In this document: positions 17,532 through 25,385 of the stretch, piece by piece | Layout of the letters: every line of letters starts with the position of its first letter | How positions within the stretch are numbered: position 1 is the stretch's first letter | Origin: Undibacterium sp049340185 | GTDB taxonomy: Bacteria; Pseudomonadota; Gammaproteobacteria; Burkholderiales; Burkholderiaceae_D | Assembly (NCBI RefSeq): GCF_049340185.1 | Contig: NZ_JBMPPC010000001.1 | Location: 434,001-498,000 of the forward strand | Length of the DNA stretch: 64,000 bases | Direction of reading: 5' to 3' | Notes under the pieces: model-generated | Told to the model about the DNA's origin: nothing | The model's input: only the letters and a program-made list of their open reading frames with translations | The model's database searches: none | Translations under genes and position numbers: made by a program

Positions 17532-17999
17532 TTACAACACTCCATGAGCGAATTGAGTGAGCCTGAGTATAAATTTCTCGGGAGTCTCGATTTCATACAG
17601 ACCAAGTTGACGGGTTTTTCTCGCGAGTTTTAAAAGGGCTTTATCTTTTGTGACGAGTACGTCGGCTTTGGTATCCCTTGTTATTTCCAGAAATTTCTGA
17701 TCATCCTTGTCGCTGCAGACAGGCAATTTGATGGCTAGTGGTTCTGGTGGAGTCTGTACCTCGATCAGACGATCAAATTCTTGAATGATATTTTCTTTCT
17801 GCTCTGTTTGAACCGGCAAATGAGGATAATTAAGAACGGCCAGCCATTCTTGCCGGCAGTCGTCACGGGTGATGGCCTTAATGCTGCCTTCATTGAGGCC
17901 ATTCATGAGCAGAATCCAGCGCGGATCACGAAATACAAATAAATCCAGACATACATTGGTGTCAAGCACCACACGCTTAGGTATCATTGAGGCTGTCAT
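17532..17999 (-). CDS. PIN-domain protein (putative VapC-like RNase, no antitoxin visible)
   Basis: PIN-domain protein, 155 residues, matching the group called putative toxin-antitoxin toxin component, PIN family. The acidic metal-binding residues expected of a Mg-dependent RNase are D13 (VVLDTNVCLDLF), E51 (CRQEWLAVL), D99/D100 (SDKDDQKF) and D119 (VTKDKALLKLA). There is no small antitoxin gene on either side. Upstream is yaaA, divergent and only 16 bp away. It may be an orphan or housekeeping RNase rather than a plasmid-type toxin. M5 is an alternative start. Confidence 0.8.
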   Translation of the reverse strand: MTASMIPKRVVLDTNVCLDLFVFRDPRWILLMNGLNEGSIKAITRDDCRQEWLAVLNYPHLPVQTEQKENIIQEFDRLIEVQTPPEPLAIKLPVCSDKDDQKFLEITRDTKADVLVTKDKALLKLARKTRQLGLYEIETPEKFILRLTQFAHGVL

Positions 18000-18015
18000 C
18001 TTTCTTGAAAATATT

Positions 18016-18792
18016 ATGCTGATTGTATTATCGCCTGCGAAGAGTCTAAATTACGAAACACCTGCAAAAACAAAAATAGCGAGTCATCCCGAATTAATGG
18101 ATGACGCTGCCAAGTTGATCAAAATTGCAAAAACCTTGAAGGCAGATCAGTTATCGGCGCTGATGGATATTTCCCCCAGTCTTGCCGAGTTAAATGTGGA
18201 GCGGTTTCACGCCTGGTCGCCTACACCAAAGAGTGATAAGGTCAAGCAGGCAGTGCTGGCATTTAATGGCGATGTTTATGAAGGTTTGCAAGCGCCTTTG
18301 TTGACGGTGGCGCAGTCGAATTATCTGCAAGATCATGTACGAATTTTATCTGGCTTATATGGTGTATTAAAACCGTATGACCTGATGCAGGCATATCGTC
18401 TGGAAATGGGAACCCGCTTGCAAACGGCTCAAGGAACTACCTTGTACTCGTTTTGGGGAGATAAAGTTACAGAGGTTTTGAGTCAACTATTGGCGCAGCA
18501 AAAAAATAAAATACTGGTCAATCTGGCTTCTGAAGAATATTTTAAAGTAGTGAAGCCGAGGCTATTGCCTGGATCCGTGATCACGCCGATTTTTAAAGAC
18601 TATAAAAACGGGCAATACAAAATCATTTCTTTTTATGCAAAACGCGCCCGCGGCCTGATGGCGCGCTATTGCGCACTGCATAAAATCAGCAATCCCGAGA
18701 AATTAAAAGAATTCGATCTTGAGGGTTACGCCTACTACCCGGAAGAGTCAGACCAGCAGCGCTGGATTTTTCGACGCAAGTTAGTGGATTAA
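18016..18792 (+). CDS. yaaA: Peroxide stress protein YaaA
   Basis: YaaA (DUF328), 258 residues. It lowers intracellular unincorporated iron during peroxide stress; a DNA-binding activity has also been described for the family. Start MLIVLSPAKSLNY at 18016 is the conserved N-terminus. Other landmarks are RILSGLYGVLKPYDLMQAYRLEMG, then VNLASEEYFKVV, then FYAKRARGLMARY. An in-frame upstream extension inside the divergent PIN gene is not conserved and was discarded. A bidirectional terminator follows. Confidence 0.93.
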   Translation: MLIVLSPAKSLNYETPAKTKIASHPELMDDAAKLIKIAKTLKADQLSALMDISPSLAELNVERFHAWSPTPKSDKVKQAVLAFNGDVYEGLQAPLLTVAQSNYLQDHVRILSGLYGVLKPYDLMQAYRLEMGTRLQTAQGTTLYSFWGDKVTEVLSQLLAQQKNKILVNLASEEYFKVVKPRLLPGSVITPIFKDYKNGQYKIISFYAKRARGLMARYCALHKISNPEKLKEFDLEGYAYYPEESDQQRWIFRRKLVD

Positions 18793-18820
18793 GTGTGTTC
18801 TCTTCGCGTTGTGGTGTAAA

Positions 18821-18845
18821 AAAAGCCTCTGTATAGGAGGCTTTT
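18821..18845. terminator. Bidirectional terminator between yaaA and bamD
   Basis: Arms AAAAGCCTC / GAGGCTTTT with a 7-nt loop lie between the two convergent genes. A and T runs flank both sides. Confidence 0.85.
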
Positions 18846-18893
18846 AACTTTAGCTGGGCTGAGATCAGCTGATCTGTTGCTCGTCTGAGCGAC

Positions 18894-19709
18894 TTACCAG
18901 AGCTTCCACCATGCAGTTTTTTTGTTACCTTTTCCGCTCAGATAAGGGCTGTTCGGGAAATTTTTGATAAACACACGATTAGCGTCGTCACGCAGCTCTG
19001 TCATACCCATTGCATCATAAGAACGGACCAGAATCGACATCGCTTCTTCCGTTGCCGGTGCATCCGGGTACTCGGTAATGGCGGACTGTGCCCGGTTGGC
19101 AGCAGCGAGGTAAGCACCACGACGCAGATAGTAGTTGCCAACGTGTACATCATATTGTGCCAATGCATTAACCAGATACTTCATGCGGGCAATCGCATCT
19201 GGCGTATATTTGCTATCAGGGAATTGCACTGCTAATTGCTTGAAAGCATCAAATGAGTCGCGAGACGCTTTTGGATCACGTTCGGTAATGTCCTGGTTCG
19301 CCAGGAAATTCATGATGCCGAGCTGATCGTTAAAATTGATCAGGCCGCGCAGGTAATACATGTAATCGACGCTTTCGTGATTAGGGTGCAGTTTGATAAA
19401 ACGTTCAACTGCGGCTAGTGCTTGCGCCTGATCACCTTGTTTGTAGTAAGCGTAGGCAATTTCCATCTGCGCTTGCTGGGCATACGTACCGAAAGGAAAA
19501 CGTGATTCTAGACGTTCAAAATACTGAACAGCCTTTTCATAACCACCATTATTCAATTCATCTTTTGCTTCAGCGTATAATTTTGCAGCATTCCATGTTT
19601 TGGTTTCATCTGTCTTTTCACCGAATACTCCGCAACCTGCCAGTGACATAGCGAGGATGAGGCCAAACAATTTTATAGATTTAATTTGCATAGATTTTTG
19701 CGTGTGCAT
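18894..19709 (-). CDS. bamD: Outer-membrane assembly lipoprotein BamD
   Basis: BamD is the essential lipoprotein partner of BamA in beta-barrel assembly, anchored to the inner leaflet of the outer membrane. It has 271 residues. The lipobox LAGC ends at Cys26. Tetratricopeptide-type helices follow: AEAKDELNNGGYEKAVQYFERLESRFPFG near 48-75 (in parts), then QQAQMEIAYAYYKQGD, HPNHESVDYMYYLRGL and FPDSKYTPDA. The second Met (19691) is a plausible alternative start. It is divergent from rluD with a 25-bp gap. Confidence 0.95.
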   Translation of the reverse strand: MHTQKSMQIKSIKLFGLILAMSLAGCGVFGEKTDETKTWNAAKLYAEAKDELNNGGYEKAVQYFERLESRFPFGTYAQQAQMEIAYAYYKQGDQAQALAAVERFIKLHPNHESVDYMYYLRGLINFNDQLGIMNFLANQDITERDPKASRDSFDAFKQLAVQFPDSKYTPDAIARMKYLVNALAQYDVHVGNYYLRRGAYLAAANRAQSAITEYPDAPATEEAMSILVRSYDAMGMTELRDDANRVFIKNFPNSPYLSGKGNKKTAWWKLW

Positions 19710-19734
19710 GAAAACAATTTACGGATTATAGCCG

Positions 19735-20781
19735 ATGGCAATTAATGTGATACCAACTGAAGCAACGATTTTCTCCGATACTCAGCTTGAAGGAGGCTTT
19801 GTCGAGCTTGAAGATGGTGAAGAACCTGACGATTTACCGTCCCAAATCGAAACAATCACCTTGAAATTAAGTCCTGCAGATTGTGGCGAGCGTTTGGACA
19901 AGACTTTGTCTAAACTGGTTCCGCAATATTCAAGAAGCCGTATTCAGCAATGGATAGAGGCGGGTTTTGTAAGCATGGATGGTCAGATAGTACGAGGTAA
20001 GACCACCGTGCTCGGCGACGAGGATATCATCATCCAGCCACAAGCGGCGCCGGATGAAGGTGCTTATAAGCCGGAGGCAATGCATCTGGATATTATTTAT
20101 GAGGATGATTCCCTGCTTGTACTGAATAAGCCAGCCGGTTTAGTTGTTCATCCTGCTGCGGGTAACTGGTCCGGTACGTTGTTAAATGGCTTGTTGCATC
20201 GTTTTCCTGCGCTGGCAGGTGTGCCGCGAGCGGGTATCGTGCACCGGCTGGATAAAGATACTTCCGGATTAATGGTCGTGGCTAAGACATTGATTGCGCA
20301 GACAGAACTGGTCAGGCAATTACAGGCCAGGACGGTTAGCCGCGAATACTATGCATTGGTCTGGGGTACGCCTAAACCTTCTGGTACGGTTGATGCCGCA
20401 ATGGCCAGACATCCAAAAGATAGAATCAAGATGGCGGTTTCAGAGAGCATGCTGGCTAAACCTGCTGTCACCCACTATCAAAGAATCGCTGCCGGTATGC
20501 TGGAGCGTTTTCCGGTGAGCCTGGTTGCTTGTCAGCTGGAAACCGGGCGTACGCACCAGATTCGCGTACATATGCATTCTTTGGGCTTTCCATTGGTAGG
20601 CGACACTTTATATGGCAAGCAGCATCTGGCACGCTTTTTCCCTCGTCAGGCTTTACAGGCGCGTAAATTGGGCTTGATTCATCCTGAGACCCATGAGCAC
20701 GTGGAGTGGGAGGTAAATCTGGCGGATGATTTCTCTGAGTTGCTATTGCAAGCGGGGATTACGTCGATACGGGCATCATGA
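19735..20781 (+). CDS. rluD: 23S rRNA pseudouridine synthase RluD
   Basis: RluD converts three uridines of helix 69 in 23S rRNA to pseudouridine. The protein has 348 residues. An S4 RNA-binding domain spans about 50-105 (RLDKTLSKLVPQYSRSRIQQW). The catalytic domain has the nucleophile Asp173 in HRLDKDTSGL, and a later block TGRTHQIRVHMHSLGFPLVGD. An acidic N-terminal extension of about 40 residues precedes S4, as in many betaproteobacteria. No good Shine-Dalgarno precedes the ATG. pgeF overlaps its 3' end by 4 nt. The divergent bamD-rluD-pgeF order is common in proteobacteria. Confidence 0.95.
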   Translation: MAINVIPTEATIFSDTQLEGGFVELEDGEEPDDLPSQIETITLKLSPADCGERLDKTLSKLVPQYSRSRIQQWIEAGFVSMDGQIVRGKTTVLGDEDIIIQPQAAPDEGAYKPEAMHLDIIYEDDSLLVLNKPAGLVVHPAAGNWSGTLLNGLLHRFPALAGVPRAGIVHRLDKDTSGLMVVAKTLIAQTELVRQLQARTVSREYYALVWGTPKPSGTVDAAMARHPKDRIKMAVSESMLAKPAVTHYQRIAAGMLERFPVSLVACQLETGRTHQIRVHMHSLGFPLVGDTLYGKQHLARFFPRQALQARKLGLIHPETHEHVEWEVNLADDFSELLLQAGITSIRAS

Positions 20782-21590
20782 GTTTTTCAGATCAAGCAAG
20801 CCAATCGATCAAGCAATCTGTAAATGACTTGATGAGCCTTCCCATCATTCATCCGGATTGGGAAGGTGTTCCTTTGCATGTACAGGGATTTTGTACAACG
20901 CGCATGGGTGGTTTTAGCAAGGTGCCCTACGATGATGGACAGGGAGGCGGTGGCAACAATCTCGGTGATCATGTTGGCGACTTACCGGAATCTGTTGCCC
21001 GTAATCGACATATGCTAAATCGATTTTTGCCCGGTGATGTCACATTCTTATCACAAGTACATGGCACAATTATCTTGGATGCGGCGACATTGCATGCGGG
21101 TGATTCGGGGGATGCTGTAATCACTACCGTACCAAATACGGTCTGTGCCGTATTGACTGCAGATTGTTTGCCTGTTTTGTTTTCTGACGATAAAGGCAAG
21201 GTGGTGGCTGCCGCTCATGCCGGTTGGCGTGGGCTGGCTGCTGGCGTATTGCAAAACACGATAATCAAAATGCGGGATGCCGGTGCAGACAACATTATTG
21301 CCTGGATGGGACCAGCGATTGGTCCTGATGAGTTCGAAGTGGGACAGGATGTGGTTGATGCATTTCAATTACGAGCGCGTACCTCGGAAAAATTTTTTAA
21401 ACAAAAAGCAGAAGAAGGAAAATATCTGGCAGATATTTACGGACTTGCACGCTATGTGTTAGCCAAGGCCGGTGTGGATCAGGTCCACGGCGGAGATCGT
21501 TGTACAGTGACAGAAAAAGGGCAATTCTATTCGTACCGGCGTGACGGTGTTACTGGTCGTATGGCGAGCCTGATCTGGATTTCGCCGTGA
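20778..21590 (+). CDS. pgeF: Multicopper-oxidase-fold purine nucleosidase / peptidoglycan editing factor PgeF
   Basis: YfiH/PgeF family (laccase-domain, DUF152), 270 residues. The zinc triad is H95 (LSQVHGT), C130 (TADCLPV) and H147 (AAHAGWRGL). A further family block is AWMGPAIGPDEFEVG. In E. coli the homologue prevents L-Ser being built into peptidoglycan peptides; other members cleave or deaminate purine nucleosides. It is translationally coupled to rluD through ATGA. Confidence 0.93.
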   Translation: MSFSDQASQSIKQSVNDLMSLPIIHPDWEGVPLHVQGFCTTRMGGFSKVPYDDGQGGGGNNLGDHVGDLPESVARNRHMLNRFLPGDVTFLSQVHGTIILDAATLHAGDSGDAVITTVPNTVCAVLTADCLPVLFSDDKGKVVAAAHAGWRGLAAGVLQNTIIKMRDAGADNIIAWMGPAIGPDEFEVGQDVVDAFQLRARTSEKFFKQKAEEGKYLADIYGLARYVLAKAGVDQVHGGDRCTVTEKGQFYSYRRDGVTGRMASLIWISP

Positions 21591-21596
21591 ATTGTT

Positions 21597-21851
21597 TTAT
21601 TCGCTGACCGGTTTATTTTGTTCAGATTGCGCGTCGTCCGCATTGGTTTTATCTCTGGCTAATGCCGCTTTCATGAGTTGAACATCGCGTTCTCTTTGTT
21701 TTTTGCGGGCAGGCGTGCGCCATAGATATAAAAATAATGCTAAAGGCAACACACAGTACATTAAAAACGTCATAATTCCAGCAACAGGTGTCTGCTCAGT
21801 GATTGACATCATGAGCACAACATAGATCCAGGCAATCGCAATAATATACAT
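21597..21851 (-). CDS. Small inner-membrane protein of unknown function
   Basis: Protein of 84 residues with two predicted membrane helices (about 2-17 and 24-45). A basic stretch RTPARKKQRERD follows, then a hydrophilic tail ending in NKPVSE. The positive-inside rule puts the tail in the cytoplasm. It is convergent with pgeF (6 bp) and divergent from phaC. The pattern looks like a genuine coding region, but I do not recognise a named family and infer no function. Confidence 0.7.
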   Translation of the reverse strand: MYIIAIAWIYVVLMMSITEQTPVAGIMTFLMYCVLPLALFLYLWRTPARKKQRERDVQLMKAALARDKTNADDAQSEQNKPVSE

Positions 21852-22010
21852 ACTACGTAGTCCAATATTTCATTCAATAAGTAAAACAGAGTTAGCGAGA
21901 AGAATTTGTAGATAAACTTATGTTCATCCACAACATGTAGTCAGCACAAAGCACGAAAATAAGTAAGCCGTTGTAAAGCCATACAGTAACCGCAACAATA
22001 CGCGAAAAAC

Positions 22011-22016
22011 AGGAGG
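22011..22016 (+). promoter_or_regulatory. Perfect Shine-Dalgarno of phaC
   Basis: AGGAGG lies 5 bp before the phaC ATG. It is among the strongest ribosome binding sites in the window and fixes the start. Confidence 0.85.
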
Positions 22017-22021
22017 CACGC

Positions 22022-23740
22022 ATGAAGACTTATGATCCTCAAGCTATGTACTCCGATTGGATGTCACAGCTAGTGAATCAAGATAAATGGCAGGAGTGGA
22101 TGACGCCTGCCGCGGCGATGAACCATTTGCCGATGCTGGATGCGTTGAAGGAGGTGGGAGCAAAGATTGATCCTGCTGTCATGAGCCAACTTCAAGGCGA
22201 TTACATGCGAGAATTTGGGAAGCTTTGGCAAGATTTTTTTGTCTCCAAAGTTCCGGATTTCAGCGATAAGCGTTTCTCGTCCCCCGATTGGCACAATCAT
22301 GCAATGCATGCTTACAGTGCCGCCTCCTATTTGCTGAATGCGCGCTTTTTGATGGCGATGGCAGAATCTGTCGATGCATCAGAAAAAGTAAAACAAAAAA
22401 TTCGTTTTGCGGTGCAGCAAATGATCGATGCGATGTCGCCGGCAAATTTTCTTGTTACCAACCCTGAAGCGCAGGCGAAATTAATTGAGAGCAAAGGCGA
22501 GAGCCTGGCAAAAGGTATTAGCCACATGCTCGCGGATATGCAAAAAGGCCGTATTTCACAAACCGATGAATCGGCATTTGAAGTGGGAAAAAATGTCGCC
22601 ACCACCGAGGGAACCGTTGTTTTTGAGAATCGTCTGTTCCAGCTAATTCAATATACTCCGCTTACCAAAACTGTCCATCAGCGCCCCTTGCTCATGGTTC
22701 CTCCCTGCATCAATAAATTCTACATTCTGGATCTGCAGCCTGAGAATTCAGTCGTGCGTTACGCTGTAGAGCAGGGGCATACAGTTTTTCTCGTGTCTTG
22801 GGCAAATCCGCATGAATCTTTATCTCATGTGACCTGGGATGATTACATCGAAGAAGGCGCCATCACCGCAATCCGCGTCGTACAAGGCATCAGTAAGCAA
22901 GACCAGATCAATGTGTTTGGTTTTTGTGTCGGTGGCACCATTGTTTCAACCGCATTGGCAGCTCTGGCTGACCGTGGAGAGCAACTGGCCAGCAGCCTGA
23001 CGCTGTTGACCACGTTGCTGGATTTCTCTGATACCGGCATTCTGGATGTGTTCGTCGATGAAATGCAGGTCAGCATGCGCGAGCAGACCTTAAGTCAGGG
23101 TGGTCTGATGCCCGGTCGCGATCTCGCCAGTACCTTTTCTAGCTTGCGGGCGAATGATTTGGTGTGGAATTACGTACAATCGAATTACCTCAAAGGCGAG
23201 AGCCCGCCGCCATTCGATCTTTTGTATTGGAACGCAGACAGTACCAATTTGCCAGGCCCTATGTTTTGCTGGTATCTGCGCAATACCTATCTTGAGAATA
23301 ACTTGAAACAGCCGGGTAAGCTGACCGTGGCGGGGAATCACATCGATCTGGGTAAAATTGATGCCCCCGTATTTGTCTATGGATCGCGTGAAGATCATAT
23401 CGTCCCCTGGCAGGCCGCATATGCCTCAACGGCTTTGCTGAATCCTAAGAAAAAAACGCGTAATCAGTTCATTCTTGGTGCTTCAGGACATATTGCCGGA
23501 GTCGTCAATCCGCCTGCAAAAAAGAAAAGGAGCTATTGGACCAATAGCAAACTTGATGCCGAACCGCAAAAATGGTTTGATGGCGCAACGGAACATCCTG
23601 GTAGCTGGTGGCCAGAGTGGGCAGGTTTTTTGGGGGAGCATGGTGGCAAAATGGTGAAGGCTCCCGCGAAACCCGGAAATGCAAGTTACAAGGCAATAGA
23701 GCCTGCACCTGGGCGATATGTCAAAGTAAGAGCAGATTAG
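22022..23740 (+). CDS. phaC: Class I polyhydroxyalkanoate synthase
   Basis: PhaC polymerises (R)-3-hydroxyacyl-CoA into PHA granules. It has 572 residues, the usual class I size. The lipase-like box GFCVGGT contains the nucleophile Cys302. The other triad members are Asp458 (GSREDHIVPW) and His490 (ASGHIAGVVNPP). Typical flanking blocks are PPCINKFYILDLQPENS and WNADSTNLPGPMFCWYLRN. It heads a phaC-phaB unit with phaR downstream and no phaA between, an arrangement I associate with Oxalobacteraceae. Confidence 0.97.
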   Translation: MKTYDPQAMYSDWMSQLVNQDKWQEWMTPAAAMNHLPMLDALKEVGAKIDPAVMSQLQGDYMREFGKLWQDFFVSKVPDFSDKRFSSPDWHNHAMHAYSAASYLLNARFLMAMAESVDASEKVKQKIRFAVQQMIDAMSPANFLVTNPEAQAKLIESKGESLAKGISHMLADMQKGRISQTDESAFEVGKNVATTEGTVVFENRLFQLIQYTPLTKTVHQRPLLMVPPCINKFYILDLQPENSVVRYAVEQGHTVFLVSWANPHESLSHVTWDDYIEEGAITAIRVVQGISKQDQINVFGFCVGGTIVSTALAALADRGEQLASSLTLLTTLLDFSDTGILDVFVDEMQVSMREQTLSQGGLMPGRDLASTFSSLRANDLVWNYVQSNYLKGESPPPFDLLYWNADSTNLPGPMFCWYLRNTYLENNLKQPGKLTVAGNHIDLGKIDAPVFVYGSREDHIVPWQAAYASTALLNPKKKTRNQFILGASGHIAGVVNPPAKKKRSYWTNSKLDAEPQKWFDGATEHPGSWWPEWAGFLGEHGGKMVKAPAKPGNASYKAIEPAPGRYVKVRAD

Positions 23741-23777
23741 TCAGTTCAGTCGTTCATTAATAATATCGGAGATAAAA

Positions 23778-24518
23778 ATGTCAAAACGTATAGCGTATGT
23801 AACTGGTGGTATGGGGGGTATCGGGACTCCAATTTGCAGGCGCTTATGCCAGGATGGCTACACTGTCGTTGCTGGTTGCGGTCCTAATTCACCGCGTAAA
23901 GATAAATGGCTGGCAGATATGCGTGCTGAAGGCTACGATATTCATGCATCTGAAGGCAATGTCTCTGATTGGGAATCGACCAAAGCAGCATTTGAAAAAG
24001 TCAAAGCGGAGATCGGTGAGGTTGATGTGCTGGTGAATAATGCCGGCATTACACGGGATGGCCAGTTCCGTAAAATGAGTAAAGCCGATTGGGATGCCGT
24101 TATGGATACCAATCTGAACTCTTTGTTCAATGTCACCAAACAGGTGATTGACGGAATGGCAGATCGTGGTTGGGGACGTATTATCAATATTTCTTCAGTC
24201 AACGGTCAAAAAGGTCAGTTTGGTCAAACCAATTACTCCACAGCAAAAGCTGGTATTCACGGATTTACCATGGCATTGGCGCAAGAGGTTGCAACCAAGG
24301 GGGTAACGGTTAATACTGTTTCTCCAGGTTACGTCGGTACTGACATGGTTCGTGCAATTCGTCCAGATGTGCTTGAGAAAATCGTCTCTGGTATTCCAGT
24401 GAAGCGTCTGGCAGAACCTAGCGAAATTGCCTCCATCGTTGCCTGGATCGCTTCTGATGATGGCGGATATGCAACAGGTTCCGACTTCTCTATCAACGGT
24501 GGCTTGCATATGGGCTAA
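23778..24518 (+). CDS. phaB: Acetoacetyl-CoA reductase
   Basis: PhaB is the NADPH-dependent short-chain dehydrogenase that makes (R)-3-hydroxybutyryl-CoA, the PhaC substrate. It has 246 residues. The nucleotide-binding glycine motif is TGGMGGIG at 9-16, NNAG is at 87-90, and the catalytic Ser140, Tyr153 and Lys157 are in ISSVNGQKGQFGQTNYSTAK. The C-terminus FSINGGLHMG is typical of PhaB. It lies 37 bp after phaC, so co-transcribed, and is followed by a hairpin. Confidence 0.96.
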   Translation: MSKRIAYVTGGMGGIGTPICRRLCQDGYTVVAGCGPNSPRKDKWLADMRAEGYDIHASEGNVSDWESTKAAFEKVKAEIGEVDVLVNNAGITRDGQFRKMSKADWDAVMDTNLNSLFNVTKQVIDGMADRGWGRIINISSVNGQKGQFGQTNYSTAKAGIHGFTMALAQEVATKGVTVNTVSPGYVGTDMVRAIRPDVLEKIVSGIPVKRLAEPSEIASIVAWIASDDGGYATGSDFSINGGLHMG

Positions 24519-24555
24519 TTTCCTGACGGAGATTTGTCGCATTGCGGTAAAATAA

Positions 24556-24587
24556 TGCCCATCGGAATCGACAGATTTCGATGGGCT
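24556..24587 (+). terminator. Hairpin terminator after phaB
   Basis: GCCCATCG pairs with CGATGGGC, extended by about four weaker pairs. It lies 38 bp after the phaB stop. The following T tract is weak. Confidence 0.6.
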
Positions 24588-24642
24588 TGTCATTTATAAG
24601 AAAAAAAGTTGTACTATTAAAAACAGGGGACAAACAGATCTC

Positions 24643-24669
24643 GTATTTTTATTTTATTTATAAAAATAC
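24643..24669. promoter_or_regulatory. AT-rich inverted repeat upstream of phaR
   Basis: 10-bp arms GTATTTTTAT / ATAAAAATAC flank a 7-nt centre, about 93 bp before the phaR start. PhaR proteins are known to regulate their own genes, so an operator role is possible. The match to any known PhaR site has not been established. Confidence 0.35.
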
Positions 24670-24761
24670 ATCATTTGTTTGCTTAGATTGTGCGTTAGCG
24701 TAAGCAGGGCGAAACCATCCTTGCTTCTTATCAGCTTAACGATTTATTAATTGAGAATTCA

Positions 24762-25316
24762 ATGAATAGTGCAAAAAAATCGACGCAGCATTTGATTAAA
24801 AAATATCCAAATCGTCGTCTTTACGATACACAAACCAGTAGCTACATTACCTTGGTTGATGTCAAACAATTTGTTCTTGAGAATGATGACTTTGCCGTCA
24901 TTGACGCAAAAACGGGAGAAGATTTGACCCGCAGTATTTTGCTGCAGATTATTCTTGAGGAAGAAGCTGGCGGCACGCCGATGTTCTCCAGTGTCGCGCT
25001 GGCACAGATCATTCGTTATTATGGCCACGCGATGCAGGGCATGATGGGGAATTATCTGGAAAAAAATATTCAGGCATTTATCGATATTCAAAATAAGCTT
25101 GCCGAAAATTCTAAAGGTGTCTACGAAGGTAAGCCGTTTAGTCCTGAGATGTGGGCGCAGTTTATGAATGTACAGGGACCGATGATGCAGGGCATGATGG
25201 GGAATTACATCGAGCAAAGCAAAAATCTGTTTGTACAAATGCAAGAGCAAATGCAAAACCAGACTAAAAATATGTTTGGTGTTTTCCCATTTGGGGCTGA
25301 CGACAAGTCGAAATAG
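24762..25316 (+). CDS. phaR: Polyhydroxyalkanoate synthesis repressor PhaR
   Basis: PhaR binds both PHA granules and DNA and represses phasin and its own gene. It has 184 residues. The N-terminal PHB_acc_N DNA-binding domain covers about 8-70 (LIKKYPNRRLYDTQTSSYI, then EEEAGGTPMFSS). Two PHB_acc repeats follow, each with the string MQGMMGNY followed by I/L-E, about 51 residues apart. At DNA level the two share an identical 24-nt stretch. The C-terminal part is Gln/Met-rich and may contact the granule surface. A terminator lies immediately before rimO. Confidence 0.94.
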   Translation: MNSAKKSTQHLIKKYPNRRLYDTQTSSYITLVDVKQFVLENDDFAVIDAKTGEDLTRSILLQIILEEEAGGTPMFSSVALAQIIRYYGHAMQGMMGNYLEKNIQAFIDIQNKLAENSKGVYEGKPFSPEMWAQFMNVQGPMMQGMMGNYIEQSKNLFVQMQEQMQNQTKNMFGVFPFGADDKSK

Positions 25317-25344
25317 ATCACAGTAGAAATAAGATGTCTCTGGG

Positions 25345-25380
25345 AAGAGGTACAATAGCGGATTGCTTTGTACCTCTTTT
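25345..25380 (+). terminator. Rho-independent terminator of phaR, abutting the rimO start
   Basis: Stem AAGAGGTACAA / TTGTACCTCTT with a 12-nt loop and a following T run ends 5 bp before the rimO ATG. The left arm contains TACAAT, which could also act as a -10 box. Confidence 0.75.
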
Positions 25381-25385
25381 TCATT

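Noticed and set aside
17869..18015. Longer yaaA start within the divergent PIN gene
   Set aside because: The extra 49 residues overlap the PIN coding region and precede the conserved MLIVLSPAK N-terminus.
22650..22663. AATATACTCCG inside phaC as another copy of the dispersed element
   Set aside because: Only the short word matches and it encodes conserved PhaC residues (QYTPL). It is coincidence.
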